Positions 9,194 to 18,251 of a DNA stretch of 64,000 nucleotides are shown in pieces. This DNA comes from Verrucosispora sioxanthis (lineage in GTDB: Bacteria; Actinomycetota; Actinomycetes; Mycobacteriales; Micromonosporaceae). A model generated the notes under the pieces. The model was not told the origin of the DNA, did no database searches, and saw nothing but the letters and a program-made list of their open reading frames with translations. Positions within the stretch are counted from its first letter, which is position 1. Each line of letters opens with the position of its first letter. Location of the stretch: assembly GCF_010560025.1 (NCBI RefSeq), contig NZ_SAIY01000003.1, positions 434,001 to 498,000 of the forward strand, read 5' to 3'. A program made the translations under genes and the position numbers.

Positions 9194-10551
9194 CGGGACA
9201 GTTCCTTCTCGTACTCGGCCTGGACCGCCTTGACGTACCCCTCCGGGGTCTGCTGGCCGGCGATCAACTTCTGCATCTCGGGGGTGATGGCGGCGGCGAA
9301 GATGCCGCCGGTGGCGTTCGCGGTGAAGTCGACCGCGCCGTTGTCCGCGCCGAGCTGCTGGGACGCCTTGAGCGTCTCGGCGAGCACAGTGCCCTCCGAC
9401 ACCGGCGGCAGGGCGAGGTCGGCCGGGCCGCCCGGGTGCGAGCCGCCGACGTTGACCGAGATCTCACGGGCCTTGTCGTTGGTGTGCACCCAGTTGAGGA
9501 AGAAGGCCGCCGCGTCGGGGTTCTTGGCCTTGGCGCCGACGCCGAACGTGTTCGGCGCGGACATCGCGACCCGCTTGGCGTCGGCGGTCTCACCCGGGAA
9601 GAGGAAGAAGCCGACCTCGCCGGCCATGTTCTTGTCCAGGTTGCCCGACTCCCAGTCGCCGTTGAACATGAACAGGCCGTTGCCCTTCTGGAACTCGCCC
9701 ATCATGGCCGTGTAGTCGATGGCGTTGGCGTCCTTCGGGAAGTAGCCGGCCTCGGCCCACTTCTGGATGGTCTGGGTGGCCTTGAGCGCCGCCGGCGTGT
9801 CGAAGGTGGCGCCCGGCTTCTGGAAGATCCAGTCGGCGATGGCGGTCGGGTCGCCGTACTGGTTCTGCAGGGCCTGGTGCGGGAAGTTGATGCCGGCGGT
9901 GTTCTTGTTGAACTGCATGATCGGCAGCAGGTTGGCCGTCTTCGCCTTGGCCAGCAGCTGCTCGAACTCGGCGATGGTGGCCGGCGGCTGGGTCATGCCG
10001 ACCTGCTCGGCCTGCTTCTTGTTGTAGAAGACGCCGGTCACGCTGTAGCCCAGGCCCATGCCGTACAGCGAGCCGCTGCCGCGTACCGCGCCGCCGTCGG
10101 ACAGGCGCAGCTGGACGAGCTGGGAGGCGGGGAACCTGTCCCAGCCGTACGCGTCGAAGTACGGGTCCAGGTTCTTCAGCAGCCCGTCCTTGACCAGGTC
10201 GACCATGGTGGGCAGCCGGATGATGTCGGGCGCGTTGTCCGAGGCGAGCACCCGGGGCGCGTTCTCCGTGATGACGGTGAACTGGTCCTCGCGGACGTTG
10301 AACGTGACGTTCGGGTGCTGCTTGGTGAACTCGTCGGCGAGGGCCTTGGCCAGCGGGAAGCCGGTCTCGGCGTACATTTCCAGGGTGATCGGGTCGGTAC
10401 CCAGCTCGGTGCTCACCGGGGCGTCGGAGTCCCCCGTGGGGGTCTCCTCGGAACCCGGTGCGCTACAGGCGCTGATGGCCAGGCTGGCGCCCAGTAGCGG
10501 CACCAGCAGTGCCAACCGGCGTCGGGTGAACCTTGTCGAGAACTCCGGCAC
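9190..10551 (-). CDS. Carbohydrate ABC transporter substrate-binding lipoprotein (MalE/UgpB-like)
   Basis: 453-residue SBP_bac_1-family lipoprotein. A twin-Arg-containing basic N-terminus (RRRLALLV), hydrophobic core and lipobox LAISAC give a lipidated extracellular protein, followed by a Ser/Thr/Glu-rich linker. The binding lobes include MFNGDWESGN, typical of oligosaccharide binders. Start is GTG 10551 with AAGGAG six nucleotides upstream. It is the first gene of the unit that ends at 5364 or 6242 and is transcribed divergently from the LacI regulator. The ligand is inferred to be the substrate of the glycosidase at 12031. Confidence 0.92.
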   Translation of the reverse strand: MPEFSTRFTRRRLALLVPLLGASLAISACSAPGSEETPTGDSDAPVSTELGTDPITLEMYAETGFPLAKALADEFTKQHPNVTFNVREDQFTVITENAPRVLASDNAPDIIRLPTMVDLVKDGLLKNLDPYFDAYGWDRFPASQLVQLRLSDGGAVRGSGSLYGMGLGYSVTGVFYNKKQAEQVGMTQPPATIAEFEQLLAKAKTANLLPIMQFNKNTAGINFPHQALQNQYGDPTAIADWIFQKPGATFDTPAALKATQTIQKWAEAGYFPKDANAIDYTAMMGEFQKGNGLFMFNGDWESGNLDKNMAGEVGFFLFPGETADAKRVAMSAPNTFGVGAKAKNPDAAAFFLNWVHTNDKAREISVNVGGSHPGGPADLALPPVSEGTVLAETLKASQQLGADNGAVDFTANATGGIFAAAITPEMQKLIAGQQTPEGYVKAVQAEYEKELSR

Positions 10552-10930
10552 CTCATGCTCCTTGACTCAATCCGCGCGCCGGACCGGTCGACGGCCGTCC
10601 GTGGCGCCCGCCACAAGCCCGGCCCACCGGCCACCACGTGTCGCAACGTCGCGTGCCTGACCCGGCTCGCGGCCCGCGGTACCCAATATGACGTCGGAAG
10701 ACGCGAAGGCGTCCACCGCAGAGGTGAAACCACGTCGCTAAACTGATTTAGCAGAGCATGCGCGCGTCGCCGGGGAGTGTCAAGGACGAGTTCGCAACGG
10801 TCTGGAAACAGATGGTTCACCAGCCGCCCGGCCGGGCTGGACCACACCGCCGGTGACCACGTGAGCGACTCGACCCGTCATGATGGGACGACGGCGGCGT
10901 CGGGACGGACCGCCGTGATCGGAGGACGCA
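10552..10930. other. 379-bp divergent regulatory spacer
   Basis: Lies between the sugar-binding protein (leftward) and the LacI regulator (rightward). It contains the 16-bp operator at 10737-10752 near its middle. No gene is supportable here; the short forward frame at 10555-10746 has no ribosome site and ends inside the operator. Confidence 0.6.
10737..10752. promoter_or_regulatory. LacI-family operator, site 1
   Basis: GCTAAA-CTGA-TTTAGC, a 16-bp sequence with perfect 6-bp inverted arms, preceded by GTC. It is centred between the divergent importer operon and the LacI regulator gene. The same word (GTCGCTAAAC-GATT) recurs at 11997-12015 in front of the glycosidase. Even-length palindromes of this size are typical of LacI-family operators. 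Confidence 0.78.
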
Positions 10931-11956
10931 ATGGGTCGGGAGAGAGCGACACTGGCCGACGTGGCGCGACGGGCCGGCCTGTCCAAGACCGCCGCGTCGA
11001 TGGTGCTGAACGGCCGCGAGGGCACCCGGCTCTCCGCCGAGGCGCACCAGCGGGTCTTCGCGGCCGCCGAGGAACTCGGCTACCGACCCAACGTGGCCGC
11101 CCGCAGCCTGCGGACCCGCAAGACCGCCACCATCGCGTTCGTCTCCGACATCGTCGCCACCACCCGCTTCGCCGGTGGCCTCATCCGCGGCGCGCTGGAC
11201 GCCGCCCGCGAGCGCGACCACGTCCTGCTGATCACCGAGACGCAGGGCGACGCGACGTTCGAGCGGTACGCCATCGAGGCCATCCTCGACCGCCAGGTCG
11301 ACGGCGTGATCTACGCGGCCATGGCGACCCGCCGCCTGGCGGTGCCGCCGGCCATCCTCGGCGGCTCGGTCGTGCTGCTCAACGCGACCAGTCCGGAGTC
11401 GTTGCCCTGCGTGCTCCCCGACGACGAGGGAGCCGGCGCGATGGTCGCCGAGACGCTGCTCGCCAACGGCCACCGGGACCGGATCGCCCTGATCGGCCGT
11501 AACCGGCAGAAGGAACGCGACCCGGAGATATCGCTGGCCGCCGACGCTCGACTGCGCGGCATCCGGGACACGCTCGCCGCCGCCGGTGTCTCGCTGCTCG
11601 CCGAGGGCTTCTGCCCGGAGTGGCTGCCGGAACACGGCTACACCGCCATGCGTACGCTGCTGGAGCGCCCGACCCGGCCCAGCGCGGTGATCTGCATGAA
11701 CGACCGGCTCGCCTTCGGCGCGTACCAGGCCCTCGGCGAGGCCGGCCTGACCATTCCGGGCGACCTTTCGGTGATCTCCTTCGACGACGACCCGATCGCC
11801 GCGTGGCTACGGCCGGGGCTGTCCACCGCGGCGTTGCCGCACGAACAGATGGGCCGCCGCGCGGTGGAGGTGTTGCTCGACGGCGGTGACGCTGCCGCGT
11901 CGTTCGTCCCGATGCCGCTGCGGCGGCGGCGGTCCGTGGCCGCGCCCGCCGACTGA
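10931..11956 (+). CDS. LacI-family transcriptional regulator of the sugar importer/glycosidase cluster
   Basis: 341-residue cytoplasmic DNA-binding sensor. The N-terminal helix-turn-helix starts TLADVARRAGLSKTAASMVL and is followed by the hinge region YRPNVAARSLRT; the rest is a periplasmic-binding-protein-like sugar sensor ending in an ISFDDDPIAAWL segment typical of the family. ATG 10931 has GGAGG upstream. Its position between the importer operon and the glycosidase, and the matching operators at 10737 and 12000, indicate that it represses both units until an inducing sugar binds. Confidence 0.92.
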   Translation: MGRERATLADVARRAGLSKTAASMVLNGREGTRLSAEAHQRVFAAAEELGYRPNVAARSLRTRKTATIAFVSDIVATTRFAGGLIRGALDAARERDHVLLITETQGDATFERYAIEAILDRQVDGVIYAAMATRRLAVPPAILGGSVVLLNATSPESLPCVLPDDEGAGAMVAETLLANGHRDRIALIGRNRQKERDPEISLAADARLRGIRDTLAAAGVSLLAEGFCPEWLPEHGYTAMRTLLERPTRPSAVICMNDRLAFGAYQALGEAGLTIPGDLSVISFDDDPIAAWLRPGLSTAALPHEQMGRRAVEVLLDGGDAAASFVPMPLRRRRSVAAPAD

Positions 11957-11999
11957 CCCGCGCCACCTGTGGCCGCACCTGGCCACACCCGCCGTAGTC

Positions 12000-12015
12000 G
12001 CTAAACCGATTCACT
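12000..12015. promoter_or_regulatory. LacI-family operator, site 2 (glycosidase promoter)
   Basis: GCTAAA-CCGA-TTCACT matches site 1 almost exactly in its left half, including the preceding GTC, while the right arm is degenerate. It sits just upstream of a TACGTT element (12018-12023) that could be a -10 box placed 7 nt before the ATG at 12031, suggesting a near-leaderless transcript blocked by the bound repressor. Confidence 0.68.
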
Positions 12016-12030
12016 GGTACGTTTCCGGCC

Positions 12031-12978
12031 ATGCTTCGACTGCCCGACCACTGGGTGTGGGACAGCTGGTACGCCCAGGACGACAACGGCCGCTGGCACG
12101 CGTTCTTCCTGCGCGCCTCCCGGGCCCTGCTCGACCCGCACCGCCGTCACCGGCGCGCCTCGATCGGCCACGCGGTCTCCACCGACCTGCGCTCCTGGCA
12201 GCTGGGCGCCGACGCCCTCGTCCCCGCCGACGCGCCCGCCTGGGACGACCTGGCGACCTGGACCGGCTGCACGGTGCGCGGCCCGGACCAGCGGTGGTAC
12301 CTGTTCTACACCGGGGTCGGCCGAGCCGAGGACGGGCTGGTCCAGCGCATCGGCCTGGCCGTCTCCGACGACCTGGTCACCTGGCACCGGCACGGCGACG
12401 CGCCGCTGCTCGAAGCCGATCCGACCTGGTACGAACTGCTCGACCGCGACATGTGGTACGAGCAGGCCTGGCGCGACCCGTGGGTCTTTCCGGACCCCGA
12501 CGGCGACGGCTGGCACATGCTGGTGACCGCCCGCGCCAACCGGGGACCGGCCGACGCGCGCGGCGTCGTCGGTCACGCGACCTCCCCCGACCTGGTCAAC
12601 TGGACGGTCCGGCCGCCGTTGTCCACGCCGGCCGGCTTCGGTCACCTGGAGGTGCCGCAGGTCGCCGTCGTCGACGGACAGCCGCTGCTGCTGTTCTGCA
12701 CCAACGCCTTCGCCGCCGGCCGGGAAGCCGAGTCGCGGCTCTGGGTCGCCACCGGGCCCACCGTGCGCGGGCCCTGGGACATCGCCGCCGCCCGGCCGGT
12801 CGCCCAACCGCACCTGTACGCGCCCCGCCTGGTCCCCGACGGCGACGGCTGGTCCCTCATCGGCTTCGTCGAGCACGCCGACGGCGAGTTCGTCGGGGAA
12901 CTCAGCGATCCCGTTCCGGTCCGCTACGACCCCACCGGCGGCCTGGTCGCCCGGCAGCCGGCAGCCGTCGGTAGGTGA
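12031..12978 (+). CDS. Five-bladed beta-propeller glycoside hydrolase (GH32/GH43/GH68-like)
   Basis: 315-residue cytoplasmic glycosidase without a signal peptide. Catalytic landmarks of clans GH-J/GH-F are visible: an early WDSWYAQDDNGRWHAFFL strand holding the nucleophile region, the transition-state motif RDPWVFPD near residue 148, and an acidic LEVPQV motif near residue 206 in the position of the acid/base. The propeller makes a GH32-like fructosidase likely, but GH43 cannot be excluded. It is regulated with the importer at 10551 through the shared operator, so it probably hydrolyses the imported oligosaccharide inside the cell. Confidence 0.78.
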   Translation: MLRLPDHWVWDSWYAQDDNGRWHAFFLRASRALLDPHRRHRRASIGHAVSTDLRSWQLGADALVPADAPAWDDLATWTGCTVRGPDQRWYLFYTGVGRAEDGLVQRIGLAVSDDLVTWHRHGDAPLLEADPTWYELLDRDMWYEQAWRDPWVFPDPDGDGWHMLVTARANRGPADARGVVGHATSPDLVNWTVRPPLSTPAGFGHLEVPQVAVVDGQPLLLFCTNAFAAGREAESRLWVATGPTVRGPWDIAAARPVAQPHLYAPRLVPDGDGWSLIGFVEHADGEFVGELSDPVPVRYDPTGGLVARQPAAVGR

Positions 12979-13137
12979 GGTGCCGGCCGCCAGCGCTGAG
13001 CCAGGGGGCCGGTCAGGAACCTGGCGTGCCGCCCACAACTCCTGTTCCGGCCCGCTGGCCACCCCGCCGATGTGAGGATGAGCGCGTACGGCTCGGCCGG
13101 GCCGGTACCGCTCGATCCGACCCGACAGGTGGTGGGC

Positions 13138-14334
13138 ATGTCCCAGGACGACGAGATTCGTCCCTTCCGTCTCGACACGCCGGAAGATGCGCTCACGGAC
13201 CTGCGTCGTCGGATCACGGCCACCCGCTGGCCCACCCGGGAACTGGTCGCCGACCGCTCGCAGGGCGTGCAACTGGCGACGGTCCAGGAGTTGGCCCGCT
13301 ACTGGACCACCGAGTACGACTGGCGCGCGTGCGAGGCCAGGTTGAACGCCCTGCCGCAGTACACCACCGAGATCGACGGCGTGCCGATTCACTTCGTCCA
13401 CGTCCGGTCGCCGCACGAGGGCGCGCTACCGCTGATCATGACGCACGGCTGGCCCGGCTCGGTCGTCGAACTGCTCGGGGTGGTCGGCCCGCTCACCGAC
13501 CCGACGGCGCACGGCGGACGGGCCGAGGACGCCTTCCACCTGGTGCTGCCGTCGCTGCCCGGCTACGGCTTCTCCGGCGAGCCGACCGAGCTCGGGTGGG
13601 ACTCCAACCGGATCGCACAGGCCTGGGCACAGTTGATGGACCGCCTCGGGTACTCGCGCTATGTGGCACAGGGCGGCGACGTGGGCGCCTCCGTGACGGA
13701 CGCGATGGGCCGTCAGGGACCCGGCGGGCTGGCCGGCATCCACGTCAACCTGCTCGCCGCCGCGATCGGTCTCAAGGATCAACTGCCGTCGGAGTCCGCG
13801 CCGGAACGCGCGGCCCACGACGCGCTGACCACGTTCACCACTGACGGTTTCGGCTACTTCCTGGAACAGTCCACCCGTCCGCAGACCATCGGCTACTCGC
13901 TGCTCGACTCACCGGTCGGGCTGGCGGCGTGGATGCTGGACCACGACACGGACAGCTACTACAAGATCTCCCGCGCGTTCGTCGACGGCGAACCGGTCGG
14001 TGGTCTCACCCGGGACACCGTCGTCGACAACATCACGCTGTACTGGCTGACCGGCACCGGCGCCTCGTCCGCCCGGTGGTACTGGGAGTTCGGGCGCTTC
14101 CAGGCGGCAGCCGACGCGGCCGGCCAGCCGCCGCCACCGGTCGCGGTCCCGGTCGGCTTCACGGCGTTCCCCGGCGAGATCTGGGCTGCCCCACGTAGCT
14201 GGGTCGAGGCCGTCTACCCCGGCGTCGCGTACTTCAACGAGGTCGACCGTGGCGGCCACTTCGCGGCCTGGGAGGAACCGGAACTCTTCGCCGCCGAGGT
14301 GCGGGCCGCGTTCCGGCCGCTGCGGCAACCCTGA
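13138..14334 (+). CDS. Epoxide hydrolase, alpha/beta-hydrolase with EHN domain
   Basis: 398-residue cytoplasmic hydrolase. Residues 1-110 form the EHN domain (IRPFRLDTPEDALTDLRRRI), followed by the oxyanion motif HGWPGS near residue 102, the nucleophile motif GGDVGAS near residue 180 (Asp attacks the epoxide), lid tyrosines, and a C-terminal catalytic His in DRGGHFAAWEEP. This arrangement opens epoxides to diols. ATG 13138 was chosen over an upstream in-frame start because the EHN domain begins there and GGTGG precedes it. It is convergent with the peptide importer, with only 17 nt between them. Confidence 0.9.
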   Translation: MSQDDEIRPFRLDTPEDALTDLRRRITATRWPTRELVADRSQGVQLATVQELARYWTTEYDWRACEARLNALPQYTTEIDGVPIHFVHVRSPHEGALPLIMTHGWPGSVVELLGVVGPLTDPTAHGGRAEDAFHLVLPSLPGYGFSGEPTELGWDSNRIAQAWAQLMDRLGYSRYVAQGGDVGASVTDAMGRQGPGGLAGIHVNLLAAAIGLKDQLPSESAPERAAHDALTTFTTDGFGYFLEQSTRPQTIGYSLLDSPVGLAAWMLDHDTDSYYKISRAFVDGEPVGGLTRDTVVDNITLYWLTGTGASSARWYWEFGRFQAAADAAGQPPPPVAVPVGFTAFPGEIWAAPRSWVEAVYPGVAYFNEVDRGGHFAAWEEPELFAAEVRAAFRPLRQP

Positions 14335-14351
14335 ACCGCCGTACGCCGGAA

Positions 14352-15425
14352 TCACGCCGACCGCATGGCGCGCACGGCCTCCTTGGCGAACAGGCACGCG
14401 GCCCGGTGGTCGGGGTCGACCTCGGCCAACACCGGATCGGTTTCAGCACACTCCGGACGCGCCTGCGGGCAGCGGGTGCGGAACCGGCAGCCGCCCGGCG
14501 GGTCCACCGGGCTCGGGATGTCACCGCTGAGGATGATCCGGCGGCGTTCCCGCTCGACCTGCGGGTCGGCCACCGGCACCGCGGACAGCAGCGCGGCAGT
14601 GTACGGGTGGGCCGGGTCGCGCCAGATCTGCGCCGGGGTGCCGCTCTCCACGATCCGCCCCAGGTACATCACCGCCATCCGGTCGCTCATGTGCTCCACG
14701 GCGGCCAGGTCGTGGGCGATGAACAGGTAGGTCAGCCCCAGGTCCCGTTGCAGCCGGCGGAGCAGGTTCATGATCTGCGCCTGCACGCTCAGGTCGAGTG
14801 ACGCGATCGGCTCGTCGAGCACGATCAGGTCCGGTTCGCCGGCCAGGGCACGGGCGATGCCGACCCGCTGCCGTTGCCCACCGGAGAGTTCGTGGGGATG
14901 CCGGTCGGCCAGCTCGCCGCGCAACCCCACCATGTCGAGCAGCTCGCCGACCCGGCGGCGGCGGGCGGCACCGCCGTCGGTGAGCCGGTGCACGATCAAC
15001 GGCTCGGCGATGCTCGCCCCGATGGTGAGCCGGGGATCGAGGGACGCCTGCGGGTCCTGGAACACCATCGCCACCCGGCGACGCAGCGCCCGCAGCCGTC
15101 GCCGGGACCAGCGGGTGACGTCCTCGCCGCCCACCCGCACCGTGCCGGAGGTGGGATCCACCAGCCGGAGCAGGGCCAGCCCGGTGGTGGACTTGCCGCT
15201 GCCGGACTCGCCGACCAGCCCCAGCGTCTCCCCCCGCCGTACCCGCAGGGACACGCCGTCGACGGCCCGCACCACTCCGGCCGGCGTCGGAAACCACACC
15301 GCCAGATCGTCGAGTTCGGCCACCACCTCGCCCGGTTCCCGCTGCTTCGGCACCGCAGCGTGAGCCGTGCCGTCGGCCGGCACGACCGCGCCGAGCTGAC
15401 GATCCGCTCGCTGCCGCTCGCTCAT
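14352..15425 (-). CDS. Dipeptide/oligopeptide ABC transporter ATPase (DppF/OppF type)
   Basis: 357-residue cytoplasmic ATPase of the peptide/nickel importer family. Walker [13 protein letters not shown], signature LSGGQRQRVGIARAL and Walker B LIVLDEPIASLD are all present, and the C-terminal oligo_HPY region has the CRFRTRCPQARPEC cysteines seen in this family. It works as a heterodimer with the DppD-type ATPase, whose gene overlaps its start by 4 bp. It is the last gene of a five-gene unit. Confidence 0.93.
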   Translation of the reverse strand: MSERQRADRQLGAVVPADGTAHAAVPKQREPGEVVAELDDLAVWFPTPAGVVRAVDGVSLRVRRGETLGLVGESGSGKSTTGLALLRLVDPTSGTVRVGGEDVTRWSRRRLRALRRRVAMVFQDPQASLDPRLTIGASIAEPLIVHRLTDGGAARRRRVGELLDMVGLRGELADRHPHELSGGQRQRVGIARALAGEPDLIVLDEPIASLDLSVQAQIMNLLRRLQRDLGLTYLFIAHDLAAVEHMSDRMAVMYLGRIVESGTPAQIWRDPAHPYTAALLSAVPVADPQVERERRRIILSGDIPSPVDPPGGCRFRTRCPQARPECAETDPVLAEVDPDHRAACLFAKEAVRAMRSA

Positions 15426-16405
15426 CGGCGCTCCCCGTCGGTCGGCTGCGGGTAGAAGGTGCGGACCTGGTGCCCGGCCGAGACCGGCACCAACGGCGGC
15501 AGCTCGTGCTCGCAGCGGGCGTCACCCCGCACCGGGCAGCGGGGCCAGAACGCGCAGCCCGCCGGCAGATCCAGCGGGCTGGGCGGCGCACCGGCGATGG
15601 TGACCAGTTCCGCTCCGCCGGCCGCCGGGTCCGGACGGGCGGCCAGCAGAGCCTCGGTGTACGGGTGCGACGGCGTGCCGAACACGGCGTCGACCGGCCC
15701 CTGTTCGAGGATCCGGCCGGCGTACATGACCGCCACGGTGTCGGCGATGCCGGCGACCACACCCAGGTCGTGGGTGATCCAGACGACCGCGGTGCCGAGC
15801 CGCCGTTGCAGGTCGGCGACCAGCTCGACGATCTGGGCCTGGGTGGTGACGTCCAGGGCCGTGGTCGGCTCGTCGGCGATCAGCAGGTCCGGCTCGCAGG
15901 CCAACGCCATGGCGATCACCACCCGCTGCCGCATGCCGCCGGAGAACTGGTGCGGGTACGCGTCCACCCGCTGCCCCGCCGACGGGATGCCGACCATCTC
16001 CAGCAGTTCGACGGCGCGGGACCGGGCGGCCCGCCGGGTCAGTCCGAGGTGTTCCTCGGCGGCCTCGGTGACCTGCCGGCCGACGGTGAGCACCGGGTTG
16101 AGCGAGGTCATCGGATCCTGGAAGACGAACCCGATGTGCCGCCCACGCAGCCGCCGACGGCGATCCTGGCCCAGCCCGGTCAGCTCCGTGCCGAGCAGGT
16201 GCACCCGCCCGGTCACCCGCGCGGTGCGGGGCGCCAGCCCGGTGGCGGCGAGCACGCTCATGCTCTTGCCGCTGCCGGACTCGCCGACCAGCGCCAGGGT
16301 CTCCCCGGGCTGCACCGCCCAGTCGACACCGGCGACGGCGTGCGCCGGCCCACGCCGGGTGCCGATGGTGACGGTGAGGTCCTCGACGGCCAGTACCGGC
16401 TTCAT
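15422..16405 (-). CDS. Dipeptide/oligopeptide ABC transporter ATPase (DppD/OppD type)
   Basis: 327-residue ATPase, partner of the DppF-type protein. It has Walker [14 protein letters not shown], the Q-loop [10 protein letters not shown], signature [15 protein letters not shown] and Walker [12 protein letters not shown], followed by a C-terminal CAFWPRCPV cysteine cluster. Starts and stops overlap both neighbours by 4 bp, so stoichiometric translation is likely. Confidence 0.93.
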   Translation of the reverse strand: MKPVLAVEDLTVTIGTRRGPAHAVAGVDWAVQPGETLALVGESGSGKSMSVLAATGLAPRTARVTGRVHLLGTELTGLGQDRRRRLRGRHIGFVFQDPMTSLNPVLTVGRQVTEAAEEHLGLTRRAARSRAVELLEMVGIPSAGQRVDAYPHQFSGGMRQRVVIAMALACEPDLLIADEPTTALDVTTQAQIVELVADLQRRLGTAVVWITHDLGVVAGIADTVAVMYAGRILEQGPVDAVFGTPSHPYTEALLAARPDPAAGGAELVTIAGAPPSPLDLPAGCAFWPRCPVRGDARCEHELPPLVPVSAGHQVRTFYPQPTDGERR

Positions 16406-17292
16406 GCGGTGCTCCTCCGGGCTTCGCTGACGGTGAGCTGGCGGGGATCCAGCACGTCCCGCAGCGCGTCACCGACCAGGTTGAACGCCAGGACGGTGAG
16501 GAAGATCGCCGCACCGGGGAAGAAGCCCAGCCACCAGGCGTCGGTGACGAACCCGCGCCCGTCGAACAGCATCCGGCCCCAGGCCGGATCGGGTGGCTGG
16601 ACGCCGAGGCCGAGGAAGGACAGCGCCGCCTCGGACAGAATCGCGAAGGCCAGCGAGAGGGACGTCTGCACGATCAGCGGTGCCGCGATGTTCGGCAGCA
16701 CGTGCCGCCGCATGATCCGCAGGTCGGACGCGCCGACCGAGACCGCGGCCCGGACGAAGACCTGCTCCCGCACCGAGAGCACACCGGCCCGGGTCACCCG
16801 GGCGAAGATCGGCGTGTAGACCACCCCGATCGCCACCATCGCGGTGACCAGTCCCGGACCGAGCACCGCCACGATCGCCACCGCCAGCAGCAGCACCGGG
16901 AACGCGAACAGCACGTCCATGCAGCGCATCAGCACGTTGTCGAGCCAGCCACGGTAGTAACCGGCGAACAACCCGAGGGTCACCCCCACCACCAGCGCGA
17001 TGCCGACGCTGACCAGGCCGACCTGCAACGACACCCGGGCGGCGACCATCACCCGGCTGAGCACGTCGCGACCCAGCTCGTCGGTGCCGAACGGGTGTGC
17101 CCAGCTCGGCGGCTGGAGCATCTGGTCGACGTTCACCTCGTTGATCCCCGACGGCGCCAGCCAGGAGCCGCCGACCCCCACCACGACCAGCACCGCCAGC
17201 ACCAGGCTGCCGGTCAGCGCCAGCGGATCGCGCCGCAGCGCGACGAGCGCCCGGCGCAACTGTCCCTCGCGGTTGACCGTCCGCTCGCTCAT
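16402..17292 (-). CDS. Dipeptide/oligopeptide ABC transporter permease (DppC/OppC type)
   Basis: 296-residue inner-membrane protein with one N-terminal hydrophobic segment, a periplasmic loop containing [16 protein letters not shown] (diagnostic for DppC/OppC), then five further segments. It forms the channel with the DppB-type permease upstream. Coding ends overlap both neighbours by 4 bp. Confidence 0.93.
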   Translation of the reverse strand: MSERTVNREGQLRRALVALRRDPLALTGSLVLAVLVVVGVGGSWLAPSGINEVNVDQMLQPPSWAHPFGTDELGRDVLSRVMVAARVSLQVGLVSVGIALVVGVTLGLFAGYYRGWLDNVLMRCMDVLFAFPVLLLAVAIVAVLGPGLVTAMVAIGVVYTPIFARVTRAGVLSVREQVFVRAAVSVGASDLRIMRRHVLPNIAAPLIVQTSLSLAFAILSEAALSFLGLGVQPPDPAWGRMLFDGRGFVTDAWWLGFFPGAAIFLTVLAFNLVGDALRDVLDPRQLTVSEARRSTA

Positions 17293-18233
17293 TTGACCGT
17301 GATCCTCGGGTCGAGACGGGCATAGAGGATGTCGACCAGCAGGTTGACCAGGAGGAACAGCGCCGCCACCAGCAGCACCGCCCCTTGCAGCACCGGATAG
17401 TCGCGGGCCGCGACGGCGTCGTAGGTGAGCCGCCCGATGCCGGGCCAGGCGAACAGCACCTCGATCACGATCACCCCGCCGAGCAGGCTGGCCAACTGCA
17501 CCGCCACCACGGTCACCACCGGGATGAGGGCGTTGCGCAGCACGTGCCGCAACACCACCACCCGGGTACGCAGACCCTTCGCCTCGGCGGTGCGCACGTA
17601 GTCCTCGGAGAGCACCTCCAGCATCGACGAGCGGATGAACCGGGTGAGGATCGAGGCGGTGACCAGGCCGACCGTGGCGGCGGGCAGCGCCACGTGGGAC
17701 GCCCAGCGCCCCGGATCCTCGGTGAGCGCGACGTACCCCGACGGCGGCAGCCAGCCCAGCACCCCGGAGAAGAGCAGGATGCCCATGATCCCCATCCAGA
17801 AGTCCGGCACCGAGACACCGAACTGGCTGAACACCCGGGCCGCGTGGTCGACGAGCGAGCCGCTGCGGATCGCCGAGACGATCCCCAGCGGAAAGGCGAT
17901 CGCCATCGCGAACACCACCGCGGTGACCGCCAGCGACAGGGTCGCCGGCAGCCGCTCCAGCACGATCGCGGTGACCGGCCGTCCACTGCGGAAGCTGACC
18001 CCGAGGTCGCCGGTCAGCGCCCGCCGCAGGTAGTCGAAATACTGCACCACGAGCGGCTGGTCCAGCCCCGCCCGGGCCCGCAGCGCCTCGTACGTCTGCG
18101 GGTCGAAGCGGGTGCCGAGGGCGACCCGGACGGGGTCACCCGGCACCAGTTGGAGCAGCAGGAACACCACGAGGGTCACGCCGAGCAGCACGACGGCCGA
18201 CTGCAACAGCCGACGGATGACGAAGCGGGCCAC
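17289..18233 (-). CDS. Dipeptide/oligopeptide ABC transporter permease (DppB/OppB type)
   Basis: 314-residue inner-membrane permease with six hydrophobic segments. The N-terminal RRLLQSAVVLLGVTLVVFLL segment and the periplasmic LVPGDPVRVALG motif are diagnostic of DppB; the cytoplasmic EAKGLRTRVVVLRHVLRNAL loop contacts the ATPases. It follows the binding-protein gene after 18 nt. Confidence 0.93.
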   Translation of the reverse strand: MARFVIRRLLQSAVVLLGVTLVVFLLLQLVPGDPVRVALGTRFDPQTYEALRARAGLDQPLVVQYFDYLRRALTGDLGVSFRSGRPVTAIVLERLPATLSLAVTAVVFAMAIAFPLGIVSAIRSGSLVDHAARVFSQFGVSVPDFWMGIMGILLFSGVLGWLPPSGYVALTEDPGRWASHVALPAATVGLVTASILTRFIRSSMLEVLSEDYVRTAEAKGLRTRVVVLRHVLRNALIPVVTVVAVQLASLLGGVIVIEVLFAWPGIGRLTYDAVAARDYPVLQGAVLLVAALFLLVNLLVDILYARLDPRITVK

Positions 18234-18251
18234 CTGAGGTCCCCCGCCGGG

